Shown here: in pieces, positions 28,079 to 37,529 of the stretch
Layout of the letters: each line of letters begins with the position of its first letter
Numbering within the stretch: the stretch's first letter is position 1
Assembly (NCBI GenBank): GCA_964344035.1
Contig: CAYFLK010000010.1
Span: forward strand, 15,805-79,804
From: UBA1014 sp964344035
GTDB taxonomy: Bacteria; SAR324; NAC60-12
Length of the DNA stretch: 64,000 nucleotides
Direction: 5' to 3'
Position numbers and translations under genes: made by a program
Notes under the pieces: model-generated
Told to the model about the DNA's origin: nothing
The model's database searches: none
The model's input: only the letters and a program-made list of their open reading frames with translations

Positions 28079-28523
28079 CCATTCCCTGGTGGCAGTTATT
28101 TTACAATCCCGCCATCATAATGACCGACAGTCGATAACCATGTACCATGCCTGATAGCGGTAAATCACCTTGAAAAATTGCCCGGCGTCTGGAACCACGT
28201 GCCTCAGAAACACGTCTACTCGCTAAAAGCTGACGGCCGCACGCGGACCCTTTCGCCGGGCAGATCGGATGGTCGCTCTCTAACTTGTTTAAGTTGCCTT
28301 TACTAATACCTATCCCATAATGCTGGAAACGGAAATGTCAACTCGATCAAAAATTTGTCATATTAAAGATTATTTTATGACAAACAGATCCAGACTGTTA
28401 CGCTTCCTCGGCAGATTCATGGAATCAGCCGAAGAAATCGGTGAATCATATTTTGCGTTGTTTCCCTCCTCTCCAACCGGGTGGCAATGGCATATCACCC
28501 GGAAGTGATTCCGGACCTATTGT
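28079..28523. other. intergenic interval between fliS and the FecR gene
   Basis: 445 bases without a supported gene. It contains a GC-rich potential branched RNA fold (28180-28261, listed separately). A 62-codon plus-strand frame at 28320 is not supported. Confidence 0.5.
28180..28261. other. possible structured RNA or multi-hairpin DNA element
   Basis: GCCCGGCG (28180-28187) pairs perfectly with CGCCGGGC (28254-28261). The 66 bases between can form at least two smaller hairpins, ACGTG/CACGT and GCT/AGC, giving a cloverleaf-like drawing. It is not a canonical tRNA: no T-arm or D-arm consensus on either strand. Orientation and function are unknown. Confidence 0.3.
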
Positions 28524-28958
28524 TCAACCCTTCGCACGGAATTTCATTTTCGATGCGGCAAGAGGCTGCTGTTCTTTTGTTTGCTGGCGAACTTTTAATT
28601 CGGCCCATCCGTCGTGAAGGGTCATCGCCAGTTTCAGGACTTCCCCGGCAATTTCCGGGTCTTTTTTCAAATTCGCCTCGACGATCCTGCGGAACATGTA
28701 AAGATACAGTTCGCGCAGGTTTTTACCGATTTCCCCACCCTTTTCCGCATGCAGGGTAGACAGCAGTTCATTGACTATGTCCTTGCCGCGCACCAGGTAA
28801 TGGTGGGCCCCCTCAACGTCATTTTCGCGCATTTTGACGATCGCTTTTTTCAGGAACCGCAGCAGCCCCTCATAGAGCATGATGATCAGGGTCAACTGAT
28901 CGGAAGTCTGAACATCCGTCCGTGCATAAGCCTTGTATGATTGTTTTGGGTTTTGCAT
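28524..28958 (-). CDS. fliS: flagellin export chaperone FliS (copy 1)
   Basis: 144 residues. FliS binds the C-terminus of flagellin in the cytoplasm and delivers it to the export gate. Family marks: Y-x-x-Y near the N-terminus (SYKAYARTDVQTSDQLTLI), IIMLYEGLLRFLKKA, and the helix with NLRELYLYMFRRI followed by EANLKKDP. The C-terminus is extended by a basic tail. It starts 10 bases after the second fliS paralogue on the same strand. Confidence 0.93.
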   Translation of the reverse strand: MQNPKQSYKAYARTDVQTSDQLTLIIMLYEGLLRFLKKAIVKMRENDVEGAHHYLVRGKDIVNELLSTLHAEKGGEIGKNLRELYLYMFRRIVEANLKKDPEIAGEVLKLAMTLHDGWAELKVRQQTKEQQPLAASKMKFRAKG

Positions 28959-28968
28959 GGTTATCCGT

Positions 28969-29415
28969 TCATCCTTTCAGGTTGATTCGTTTCTCCGCGG
29001 AGGCGGTATGTGGTTTCATCCCCGGATTCACCCCTTTTTTCCCTGCCGAGCCGATTTGCGACCACGCTGACCGCAATTCCTTTAGCAGGCTGATGACGGT
29101 TTTAACCGGTTTCGGATCTTTGTTCATGTTCGCTTCAATCAGCTGGCTGTACATGAAGGCATAAAGGGATTGCAGGTTTTTGGCAATCTCCCCGCCCTTG
29201 TCCATATTCAATGACGACATCAGTTCAGCAATAATGTTTTTAGCCTTGACGAGGCTGTTATGCGATTTTTCTACTTCCATAGTTTTAATATATTCAATCG
29301 CAAACCCGGACTGCTTGATTGCTCCATCATAGAGCATCACGATCAGCTTATGCTGATCCAGAGTATTTACGGAAGCCTTGCGGTAGGCATTTTGGAAATT
29401 GCTGTATGTATTCAT
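28969..29415 (-). CDS. fliS: flagellin export chaperone FliS (copy 2)
   Basis: 148 residues. Clear FliS: NAYRKASVNTLDQHKLIVML, YDGAIKQSGFAIEYI, GGEIAKNLQSLYAFM, EANMNKDPKPV. The two FliS copies are only moderately alike (different helix 1 and C-terminal tails), so they are an old duplication and not a recent copy. It lies 71 bases after fliD. Having two chaperones may correspond to the several flagellins here. Confidence 0.93.
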   Translation of the reverse strand: MNTYSNFQNAYRKASVNTLDQHKLIVMLYDGAIKQSGFAIEYIKTMEVEKSHNSLVKAKNIIAELMSSLNMDKGGEIAKNLQSLYAFMYSQLIEANMNKDPKPVKTVISLLKELRSAWSQIGSAGKKGVNPGMKPHTASAEKRINLKG

Positions 29416-29486
29416 GGTATTTCTGGGGATTCAATTCACACATAAAAGGGGATCAGTGTCCCAAAGTTAAACCGGAGTGCCGGTCG

Positions 29487-32400
29487 TCATTTATCCTTAT
29501 TCTTGCCAAACTGGGCTCCTCCGCTCAAAGCAGCAAGTTGTTGGCTGATATAGTTTTGCTGGGATCGCAACCGTCCCATGGTATTGTCCAGCTTAGCGAA
29601 CTTGTTCTGGAGGTGACCTCTTTTCGTTTCTATCCGCTCATTCAGACGGTTGATCTGTTCATCATAACTGCGCATCTGGTCCGTCAAATCTCCGGTTACT
29701 TTTTTAACGTTTCCGTTTACCGGGTCGTTGATGCGTTTCAATTTATCACCCAGTTTCACCGCGATGCCTTTGGTGATGACAACTCGCGCCTCTTCCTTGT
29801 CAGGCTCAAGCTCTGCGTCATCCAGGGTGACAAATACACGCAGACCCTCGGCCGAGGTATCCTTTTCTCCAACAAGCAGTTGCCCGCGCCCTTTTGCGGG
29901 CAGGTTGTCAATCGTTCCCACAACATCTTCACCCGGGGTTGATTTTCCTTCCACCAGTCCCAATGAACTGAGGTCTTTTCCCTGCCCTGGTTCAACTTCG
30001 ATGACGCTGCTTTTCCCGTAAGTTCCGGAAATGATTTTCAACCGGTTGTCCTCGGCCCGGACCTGGATGCCACGCTTGCCAAGCACTTTATCTTCCGCCA
30101 GCCTGGTCTGGATCGCTTTCGCCAGGCTGCCGACTGAATAAGTGTCCTGGCGCAGTTCGATGGGATCCGAACTCCGGCCGTTGCTGATGATGCTGAGCAG
30201 ATTGTTTGTTTCATTTATCGTGATCACCGGGGGGATCGGAGCCCCCAAATAAGTCCCGCGTTCCGCGGATTTACTGAGATCTATTTTGTAACCCTCCGCG
30301 CTGATTTTAGTCTGACCCGTCATCCCGACAAAAGTCACCCCGGGAGCATCTGATTTACCGTGTCCGCGAAACAGGTTTGCTACCGCCGCAAAATCTTCTT
30401 CAATTTTTTCATCCAGTTTTTTCTCTTCTATCAACATCACTCCCTTGTCGTTGAGACGCAAGCCGATAGAGAACAACATGTTGTCTGATTGAGGCAGCCC
30501 CTTTACCGTGCCGATTGTGGTGGTGGCTATCTCGTTGACCATTTGTGCCAGGTTGCGGTCGCTGAGCAGCGGCGCGGCGGTGTTGGTCGCCTTGTCAAAC
30601 TTTGCGACTTCCTTCGCGGTGGCGCTGAACGTGTTGTACGCGTCCACAAAATCAAGCACTTTTTCCTTCGCTTTTTCCGTGTCGCCAATGACTGAAATGG
30701 TGACCGGATCCTCACTGGAAGAAAAGAATTCCAAGTCCAGCCCCTGGACTATGTCGTTCGCCTTGTTCTCCGGGCGTCTCACTTCCAGTCCGCCCCCGTA
30801 TTTTGTAGCCCCCAACCGGACGACAAGGTCCTGGGCTTTGCGTACTGTTGTAGTCTGGGTTTCTATATTGAACGAATCGTTTTTATATAATTCTCCTTCT
30901 CCCAGCGCCAGGCTCAGCCCTTCGTCAAAGTAAATCGGCGTTCCCGGAACATAACCCTGCCCAAACTCCAGTTTCCCGGTGTTGCCGAAGGTGTCCTCCC
31001 AGTTTACCATCAAAACCCGGGTAACACCGACATTACCGCGTTTTTGCACGGTGAAGGTGTATGTCTTGGTGTCTTCCCCTTTATAACGCCCGCTAACCTG
31101 GATCAGGGCATTGCTTTTGTTCGCCTCGATTCCGAGGATACCGTCTCTAACATCCAGTTTAGACGCCGCGGCATCTCCGCCTTCTTCGACAATTACTTCC
31201 TCGTAAGGACGCCATTTGGCAACCTTGTCGATAATCGGGCTGACTCCGCGGATTTCTTCATCCAACCACCACATGTCCTCCGAGGTCGGTGCAATCAGGT
31301 CGATTTCGGCGGTGTCCCCGTCACGCAGCACACTCGGCTGGATCTCGATAAAGAGCCCATTGGCGATCGGCAGTTTCTTCGGGTCGTGCCCCTGCTGGTT
31401 GAACTGCAGCTCAAACAGTTCCTCACCATCCTTCGAGTCAAAGGCGGTAGCGCTGTCAATCCCGCCGTCTTTCTCAGATTTATCCCCCAGATAGGGGTGG
31501 CCGATGTTGACAGTGCCCCTTTCACCGGTCTCGGTGAACTCATAATGCAGCTTCAGCGGTTTCGGACCCCCCACCTGCCCGCTGCCTTCGACACGGAAGA
31601 CGACGGTCTGATCTTCCGCACCTTCATACTTGCCGGTGACCTTGATCCCCCCCGTGGTTGCCTTGCTGCTCCAGTCGGAAGGCTGAGTCACCCGTGGTGC
31701 GCGCTCTGCTTCGCTGAGCCACCACAGCATGTCCGACTTGCGGGCAAAGGCGTTGACGGTGAAAAAATCGCCGTCTACGGCCTCCCCGTCGCTGAGCACC
31801 AGCTGCAGTCCGTCAACAATATCCAATCCCGTCCCGGGGACATAATTGAACTTGTTGACTTCTAATTCACCGGCACGACCCTTATTGTCCTTCCAGCCGA
31901 TGACGATTCCTTCATCGGAAGGAATCACTCCGGCCCTGATGACGGTGAAGGTGAAGGTGGTGTCTTCTTCGCCGGTGAACGTCCCGATCACTCCGGTGAT
32001 CGGCGTGGATGAACCAACCCCTTCACGAGAAACAGTTTCCGGTTCTTCCGGATCGAGGCCTTTCCATTCGGCCGTCTGGTCGAAGTAGTTTTCGTAATCC
32101 GGGGCTTCGACTTCCCCCCCTTCTAAATTGACTTCAATTGTAATGCGCCCCTTTTCACCGGAGACATTGCTGGTCAGCAACAAGCGATAGGGCTTGTCTC
32201 CATGCGTTTTGGCAATATATGCTTCGACGTCCGCGTCGGAATCGTTAATCGCCTGCTTGAGGTCCTTGAGAGTGTCTTTTCCCTCGGTCAGGTTGATCGT
32301 TACCGGGGTGTCATCTTCGTCATCGCCGACCTTGATTCTTACCTTCCCCGTTCCTATCCGTACATCGTCACGTTCAAATCCCTGTGAAGTGATCTGGTGC

Positions 32401-32726
32401 GACAAGGCGATTGAATCCACCGCCATTGTTGTCTTGCCTGGTTCCGCATCACGACGCGCTTTCGCCTCAACTATTTCAGGGTGGCTCGTTTCCACCCTGC
32501 GCGCTTCCCACACATCGGACCGGTTGAGCAAATCGGTCACGGACTGCAGCTTCTGCAGTTCCATCTTCACAGCGTTCCAAGCTTCCAGCTCGCCGAGTTT
32601 TTGCTCCTTGCGCTGTTCAACCGGTTTCACCCTTCGCTTCTCGATGTTGATGAAGCGCTCGATGATTTCCTGCGTGTTCAGCTTCGAACCCAGTCCGGTG
32701 ACCGCGTTCGGGTTCAGTTGCGCCAA
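29487..32726 (-). CDS. fliD: flagellar filament cap FliD, unusually long
   Basis: 1079 residues, far longer than the usual 450-700. The N-terminal GLGSKLNTQEIIERFINIEK and the C-terminal KRINDPVNGNVKKVTGDLTD with the final coiled coil (YDEQINRLNERIETKRGHLQ, LAALSGG) are standard FliD. The extra length comes from repeated modules in the centre (about residues 210-640) with recurring TFTGEEDTTFTFTVIRAG-like and YVPGT-x-x-x-x-x-GL-x-L-x-L-x-x-GE segments. The start codon is TTG 32726; no in-frame ATG is available. It caps the filament and folds exported flagellin. Confidence 0.92.
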   Translation of the reverse strand: MAQLNPNAVTGLGSKLNTQEIIERFINIEKRRVKPVEQRKEQKLGELEAWNAVKMELQKLQSVTDLLNRSDVWEARRVETSHPEIVEAKARRDAEPGKTTMAVDSIALSHQITSQGFERDDVRIGTGKVRIKVGDDEDDTPVTINLTEGKDTLKDLKQAINDSDADVEAYIAKTHGDKPYRLLLTSNVSGEKGRITIEVNLEGGEVEAPDYENYFDQTAEWKGLDPEEPETVSREGVGSSTPITGVIGTFTGEEDTTFTFTVIRAGVIPSDEGIVIGWKDNKGRAGELEVNKFNYVPGTGLDIVDGLQLVLSDGEAVDGDFFTVNAFARKSDMLWWLSEAERAPRVTQPSDWSSKATTGGIKVTGKYEGAEDQTVVFRVEGSGQVGGPKPLKLHYEFTETGERGTVNIGHPYLGDKSEKDGGIDSATAFDSKDGEELFELQFNQQGHDPKKLPIANGLFIEIQPSVLRDGDTAEIDLIAPTSEDMWWLDEEIRGVSPIIDKVAKWRPYEEVIVEEGGDAAASKLDVRDGILGIEANKSNALIQVSGRYKGEDTKTYTFTVQKRGNVGVTRVLMVNWEDTFGNTGKLEFGQGYVPGTPIYFDEGLSLALGEGELYKNDSFNIETQTTTVRKAQDLVVRLGATKYGGGLEVRRPENKANDIVQGLDLEFFSSSEDPVTISVIGDTEKAKEKVLDFVDAYNTFSATAKEVAKFDKATNTAAPLLSDRNLAQMVNEIATTTIGTVKGLPQSDNMLFSIGLRLNDKGVMLIEEKKLDEKIEEDFAAVANLFRGHGKSDAPGVTFVGMTGQTKISAEGYKIDLSKSAERGTYLGAPIPPVITINETNNLLSIISNGRSSDPIELRQDTYSVGSLAKAIQTRLAEDKVLGKRGIQVRAEDNRLKIISGTYGKSSVIEVEPGQGKDLSSLGLVEGKSTPGEDVVGTIDNLPAKGRGQLLVGEKDTSAEGLRVFVTLDDAELEPDKEEARVVITKGIAVKLGDKLKRINDPVNGNVKKVTGDLTDQMRSYDEQINRLNERIETKRGHLQNKFAKLDNTMGRLRSQQNYISQQLAALSGGAQFGKNKDK

Positions 32727-32879
32727 GGCGTTTCGTTTATGAAGCGTCGTTTTTTGACCGTACGGAGGCAGAATTTGCCCCTTAAGCTTACAACCAAATA
32801 GTTGAAATTATTTATGAACATGGCATCTCTGCAATGCGCGGAGAACCGGGTTCATAACGCTTCAAAAAACGTTCCAATC

Positions 32880-34637
32880 CTAGGCGCCCACTTTGAGCAG
32901 TTGCATCACCGATTGAGGCGCCTGATTGGCTTGGGCCAGCATGGCGGTTCCGGAAGAGAGGAGGATCTGGTTTTTCACCAAATCACTCATTTCTTCAGCC
33001 ATGTCTGTGTCAGCCAGCATCGATTCAGAAGAAACCATATTCTCCTTTGCGATGCGCAGGCTGTTCAGGTTCGCTTCCAGGGAATTGCGTTGAAACGAAC
33101 CCAGTTTGCCTCGCAAAGTGGATACTTCGTCGATTGCGGCATCGATCATCAGCAGTGCGTCCTGTGATGACTCCGCGTCGAGTACCTCGATATCGGAGAG
33201 GCTGCGGAAATCGCTGCTGTTGTCGATATTTCTGGACAACTGTTCCGGGTCGATACTGTGTACTGAAATCCTGTTTTGCTGTCCCTGGTTCGGACCGGTC
33301 TGGAATGCCAGTGAATTCTGGGTCAAGTGCACGAACCCATCGACATCGTCTCCGACCAGAAATTCATTGTCTTTTTGGCGTTTCAGCAAACCGGTGACCC
33401 TGTTGTCGGTGCGGTTGAATATTTCATAGATCACGTCATCCGTATTCTGGCTGTAACGGATTGTTATCCCTTCCGCGTCCGCTCCGGGAGCACCTGAAAG
33501 TTCCTGCCCCCTGCCGATAGCCGCCTCACCGCTGCCAAATTCAGGAGACCCTCCGATGGTGCCTTCAACGTCCTTTCCGGGAATTGAAAAAACCGCTTCG
33601 TTTGCGGGTGCGTCTTCCTTGAAAAAATTGCTTATCGTACTGGATACGGTAAAACTCGGTTCGCTGCCATATTCACGGTGACGGATGACTATCACTTCAT
33701 CACCACCCACCAGGCTTTTCAAACCTCCGGGGTAGGAGGCGATTTCAGTGAGCGCGTCATCGAGCGTGTCAAAATCCTCGAGGAACTTGCCGAGGTTCTC
33801 AGCCGGGCGATAGACAAACACATCAAGGTCCATTCCGGCTGCATCAGTCTGGCGCTGCATTTCATGCGCGACCAGTTGCTGAATCGCCTTCTCGGTACGC
33901 TCCCTGACCTCCGGGCGTCCATCTCGGATTGCCGCCGAGGCCAGTTTTTCTATCCGTCCCCGTAATTCATTGTTGTTTTTCAAATCAATGGCAACAGTCC
34001 GACCGCTTTCATTAATAACAAAGGAAATCACCTGGTTCGGGTCGGAACTTGAAACATCTTCCAGTCGCAACCCGCGGGTGGAAACCAACATGGTGCGCGT
34101 GGCAACTTGAGTGATATCGATTTTGTACCCTTCAGCGGGAGACGATTTCGCCGATTCTGTGGCATGTACAAATTCAAGTGCGTCCCCCACCGCGACACCG
34201 GTCGCGGAGTTGCTTCCGTCGAGCAGGTTGCGGGTGCCGAACTGGGTGTTGCGTGAAATGTTTTTCAGGGTGGCCAGCAGGTTGTCGATTTCGTTCTGGT
34301 CGGCCTGCAGCATTTTTACATCGTTTGTCCCTTCGTTTGCCGCGTGTACTGCCAGCTGCCGCATGTTGACGAGGATGTTGCTCACTTCACTTAGCGCGCC
34401 TTCAGTCGTCTGCAGCATGGAAACCGAGGTCTCTGAATTGCGGATGGATTGATCCAGCGCCGCGATCTGGGTTTTCATCTGTTCCGAGATCACCATTGCC
34501 GCCGGACCGTCCGAGGCGTGGTTGAGCTTACGACCGGACGACAGGCGTTCGAGGTTGGTGCTCAACGCTTTCTCCGTGTCCTGCAAGTGCCTCAACGCGT
34601 TTAGCGCAGCAATGTTCGAGTTGATCCTAAAAGCCAT
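32880..34637 (-). CDS. fliC: flagellin (long copy)
   Basis: 585 residues. N-terminal MAFRINSNIAALNALRHLQ, LSSGRKLNHASDGPAAM and C-terminal GKLGSFQRNSLEANLNSLRI, ESMLADTDMAEEMSDLVK, ending AQANQAPQSVMQLLKVGA. This copy has the most canonical termini of the three. The variable region (about 170-480) is about 100 residues longer than in the others. It is driven by a perfect sigma-28 promoter at 34681-34707, so it is probably the major late-class flagellin. It is upstream of fliD in the same direction. Confidence 0.95.
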   Translation of the reverse strand: MAFRINSNIAALNALRHLQDTEKALSTNLERLSSGRKLNHASDGPAAMVISEQMKTQIAALDQSIRNSETSVSMLQTTEGALSEVSNILVNMRQLAVHAANEGTNDVKMLQADQNEIDNLLATLKNISRNTQFGTRNLLDGSNSATGVAVGDALEFVHATESAKSSPAEGYKIDITQVATRTMLVSTRGLRLEDVSSSDPNQVISFVINESGRTVAIDLKNNNELRGRIEKLASAAIRDGRPEVRERTEKAIQQLVAHEMQRQTDAAGMDLDVFVYRPAENLGKFLEDFDTLDDALTEIASYPGGLKSLVGGDEVIVIRHREYGSEPSFTVSSTISNFFKEDAPANEAVFSIPGKDVEGTIGGSPEFGSGEAAIGRGQELSGAPGADAEGITIRYSQNTDDVIYEIFNRTDNRVTGLLKRQKDNEFLVGDDVDGFVHLTQNSLAFQTGPNQGQQNRISVHSIDPEQLSRNIDNSSDFRSLSDIEVLDAESSQDALLMIDAAIDEVSTLRGKLGSFQRNSLEANLNSLRIAKENMVSSESMLADTDMAEEMSDLVKNQILLSSGTAMLAQANQAPQSVMQLLKVGA

Positions 34638-34680
34638 TGTTCACTCCTGAAGACTTCCAAAAAGAAGTGGTTCTTCCTTC

Positions 34681-34707
34681 TTATCGGCATGTCTATTAAT
34701 TACTTTA
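34681..34707 (-). promoter_or_regulatory. sigma-28 (FliA) promoter of the long flagellin gene
   Basis: On the minus strand the sequence reads TAAA (34707-34704), 15 bases, then GCCGATAA (34688-34681). This is an exact match to the flagellar sigma-28 consensus TAAA-N15-GCCGATAA. It lies about 44 bases upstream of the flagellin ATG at 34637. Confidence 0.92.
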
Positions 34708-35006
34708 GCCTCCACAGGCAGTGGGCCACGAAACCCTGGACCTATGGAAATCTTGTTATCCTTATCGGAAGATGCGACAGTTTCTTTAATGTAAATTTAA
34801 TTCCTCACGGTGCTCAGCTGACTCTTCCCGGTATTCACAAAAACGGCTCACCTTTTCCTGCTCACTGCTAAGCCCCCCCTGATACAGGAACAGCCGGCAA
34901 TAATATTTAATTTTTTGAATTTTCAAATTTCTTGTTGTATTCACATTAGAGGTTTGCTACAACCTTGCCAGTACTTTTTAACAGTCAACATCCGAAGAAC
35001 AAGCCG

Positions 35007-35438
35007 ATGAACTACACCTTCCCGCAACATCTTTTTTATGATAGGAAGAATCATATGTGGGCCTGCCCAGAGAGCGGAGCAATAGTGCGCATCGGCATTG
35101 ACCCGCTTGGTCTGTCTTCACTGGGAGAACTGGCCTACCTATCGTTGAATCCCCCAACAAGCGAAGTGCTGAGGGGGCAGTCGATGGGGGTACTGGAAGC
35201 AGCGAAGATGACTGGCGATGTAATTGCCCCCGTCAGCGGGAAAATGTCTGCATGCAACCAGGCAGCGCTGGAAGACCCATTTCTGGTCAATCAAGACCCA
35301 TATGAAAATGGCTGGCTCGCGCTTTTGGAAACCGAAACATGGGCAGAGGATTCAATGGAACTGGTCAGCGGATCAGAAATTGCGGTTTGGGCTGCTGGTG
35401 AAATTGAACGTTACCGAAAACAAGGCTGGATTGACTGA
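35007..35438 (+). CDS. lbpA: lipoate-binding protein of sHdr type (GcvH-like)
   Basis: 143 residues from ATG 35007; a TTG start 14 codons upstream is in frame but less likely. It has the GcvH fold: an N-terminal strand HMWACPESGAIVRIGID, then the lipoylation hairpin VLEAAKMTGDVIAPVSG with Lys67, and the terminal helix. In sHdr sulfur oxidisers LbpA carries lipoate that takes part in sulfur transfer and oxidation, unlike GcvH of glycine cleavage. No gcvT or gcvP is near. Its stop overlaps the ligase start (TGATG), and the sHdr genes lie close by in convergent orientation. Confidence 0.85.
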   Translation: MNYTFPQHLFYDRKNHMWACPESGAIVRIGIDPLGLSSLGELAYLSLNPPTSEVLRGQSMGVLEAAKMTGDVIAPVSGKMSACNQAALEDPFLVNQDPYENGWLALLETETWAEDSMELVSGSEIAVWAAGEIERYRKQGWID

Positions 35439-36571
35439 TGAATTGGCGTTTTCTTCTGGAAGATTGGGTATCAGACAGTTTTGGATTGGCCGTTGATGAG
35501 GCCATTGCTTTGAGTGTCGCTGAACAAAAAACCCCGGTCAGCCTGAGGCTCTATACCTACCGTTCTCATTGCGCACTGGTCGGACGTTTCCAACGTATTG
35601 AAAACGAACTGAACCTCGAATTCTGCGCTGAACAGAACATCTCAGTGAATCGCAGACCAACAGGCGGAGGCGCGATCCTGATGGGAAACGATCAGTTGGG
35701 CGTAGCCTGGATGGTCAGGGAACAGGGTGGGAATACTTCCCCCCGCGGATTGATGAGTGAATTCTCCGGAGCTATTGTGGAAGGGCTGCATTCGTTAGGC
35801 ATTGAAGCAAAATTCCGGGGGAAAAACGATCTTGAAGTTAACGGGCGCAAGATCGCCGGACTGGGAATACACCGCAATGCCGCAGGCGGATTTCTTTTTC
35901 ACGCCTCGCTGCTGGTTGGACTGAACGTCGAGTTGATGCTCCGCGCGCTGAACGTACCACTGGAAAAAATGGATGATAAAACGATCAACAAAATTGAAGA
36001 ACGGATCACCACCGTGAAAAAAGAAACGGGACGTGAATATCACGTTTCGGAGGTGAGGCAAATCCTGGAACATGCATTTTCGGCATTTTTTCACGTTGAA
36101 CTGAAAAGAGGGCATTACACCGACGAGGAAAAGAAATCCATCAGTGAACTTGAAACACAAAAATATCTGAGTCCAGACTGGATTTTCCAGAAAGTGGCGG
36201 TTCCAGACATGATGGGCGAAGCGAGGTTGAAAACTCTGTCAGGATTGCTGGATGTTCGGGTGACGATGGCAGGGCGGCAGATCAAGGCGGTTTTCCTTGG
36301 CGGTGATTTTTTTGCCGGGGATTCCGCGATTGCAGACCTTGAAGGCTGTCTGCGTTGGCACTCATCAAATGCCGGCCAGATCAGGCAGACATTGGAAAAA
36401 ACCTATTCCCGGCACAGGGATGAACTCGAATTTCTGCCCCTTGATTCCCTTTGCAAGGTCATTTTCAAAGCGATAACCACGGCCAAGGCAGCTAATTCGG
36501 AATCCCGCAGCAGTCGTTATGGTTGTTTTGTCAATCCCGATGTCTGTCATGAAAGGACCCCTGCTGCCTGA
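35438..36571 (+). CDS. lplA: lipoate-protein ligase with C-terminal accessory domain
   Basis: 377 residues. The BPL/LplA catalytic domain shows NRRPTGGGAILMGNDQLG (about 71-88) and KNDLEVNGRKIAGLG, including the Lys expected to contact the lipoyl-adenylate. A C-terminal LplB-like domain (from about SPDWIFQK, WHSSNAGQIRQTL) completes it. It probably attaches lipoate, or octanoate for later sulfur insertion, to LbpA. The start overlaps the lbpA stop by one base, so translation is coupled. The end overlaps the next radical-SAM gene by about 30 bases. Confidence 0.88.
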   Translation: MNWRFLLEDWVSDSFGLAVDEAIALSVAEQKTPVSLRLYTYRSHCALVGRFQRIENELNLEFCAEQNISVNRRPTGGGAILMGNDQLGVAWMVREQGGNTSPRGLMSEFSGAIVEGLHSLGIEAKFRGKNDLEVNGRKIAGLGIHRNAAGGFLFHASLLVGLNVELMLRALNVPLEKMDDKTINKIEERITTVKKETGREYHVSEVRQILEHAFSAFFHVELKRGHYTDEEKKSISELETQKYLSPDWIFQKVAVPDMMGEARLKTLSGLLDVRVTMAGRQIKAVFLGGDFFAGDSAIADLEGCLRWHSSNAGQIRQTLEKTYSRHRDELEFLPLDSLCKVIFKAITTAKAANSESRSSRYGCFVNPDVCHERTPAA

Positions 36572-37529
36572 AATTGCTGTTCCCAGAAGGACTCCCACGG
36601 TTTCAGAGGAGTGCCTGGAAATCCGCAACCGCTTTTTTCCGCAAAGGATCAATTTCCACACTCCAGGACTAAGAAGGCATCGCACTTCAGAAATCAATTG
36701 TCAGCAGACCGAAGAGTTCGTTTCCATAAGCATCACCGGAACCCGCTGCGCGCTTGCTTGCAAACACTGCAGAACACAGGTGCTGCGGGGGATGCATGAC
36801 CTCTCGCGCAGCCGGGAAAACCTGTTTGAACTCTGCTCCCGCCTTGCGGAAAACGGCGCCAAGGGTGTGCTTATTTCAGGTGGAAGCGACAAGCGCGGAC
36901 GGGTACCCATTATGCCTCATCTTCCGGACCTGATCAGGATCAGGAAAGAACTCGGTCTGACGATACGCGTGCATCCCGGAATTCCAGATGAAGATACCAC
37001 AATAGGATTGGGAAGACTAAACGTGGACGGAGCAATGCTGGACATCATCGGGGATGGCCGAACAATCAAAGAAGTCTACGGGCTGGATGCAAGGACCGGG
37101 GATTACGATGCGGCAATGGAAAGGCTGGTCCGTCACGGGGTGCCACTTGTCCCGCACATCATCCTTGGTCTGCACTTCGGCCAAATGCTGGGTGAATGGA
37201 AAGCTCTCGAAATGACTTCAAGGCATCCACTCAAACTGTTAGTCCTGGTAATCCTGATGCCGCTGACAGGCACACCCATGGAAAACGTATCCCCTCCCTC
37301 CTTGGCTGAAATCGGAGGGTTTTTTGAAACCGCACGCAAAACCCTGCCGGACACCCCGGTGATGCTTGGCTGCGCGCGACCGCTGGGAGCAATTAAAAAG
37401 GAAGTGGATCGGCTTGCGGTGGATGCGGGGCTGAACGGCATCGCCTACCCCGCTGAAGGAACAATCGCCTATGCACGTAGCAGGGGACTGGAACCCGTCT
37501 TCAGCTACAGATGCTGTGGGGTTGGGTAG
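36540..37529 (+). CDS. lipS: radical SAM protein of LipS type (lipoyl synthase component)
   Basis: 329 residues from ATG 36540 (ATG 36519 and 36549 are alternatives). The radical-SAM motif is CALACKHC (CxxxCxxC) after ISITGTR. VLISGGSDKRG, RVHPGIPDEDT and MLGCARPLG follow. It is not LipA, which has a distinct N-terminal cysteine motif. In organisms with sHdr or in some archaea, two radical-SAM proteins, LipS1 and LipS2, jointly insert sulfur into octanoyl groups. The companion gene follows immediately, so this pair fits that system. Which one is LipS1 cannot be stated from memory. Confidence 0.78.
   Translation: MSVMKGPLLPEIAVPRRTPTVSEECLEIRNRFFPQRINFHTPGLRRHRTSEINCQQTEEFVSISITGTRCALACKHCRTQVLRGMHDLSRSRENLFELCSRLAENGAKGVLISGGSDKRGRVPIMPHLPDLIRIRKELGLTIRVHPGIPDEDTTIGLGRLNVDGAMLDIIGDGRTIKEVYGLDARTGDYDAAMERLVRHGVPLVPHIILGLHFGQMLGEWKALEMTSRHPLKLLVLVILMPLTGTPMENVSPPSLAEIGGFFETARKTLPDTPVMLGCARPLGAIKKEVDRLAVDAGLNGIAYPAEGTIAYARSRGLEPVFSYRCCGVG

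Noticed and set aside
28180..28261. tRNA gene suggested by a 7-8 base acceptor-like stem
   Set aside because: No GTTCRA T-loop, no D-arm consensus and no fitting anticodon stem on either strand.
28320..28508. 62-codon plus-strand frame
   Set aside because: Starts without a ribosome site in an intergenic region and shows no domain.
31044..31865. 273-codon plus-strand frame
   Set aside because: Antisense shadow of fliD, whose minus-strand product is a recognisable cap protein.
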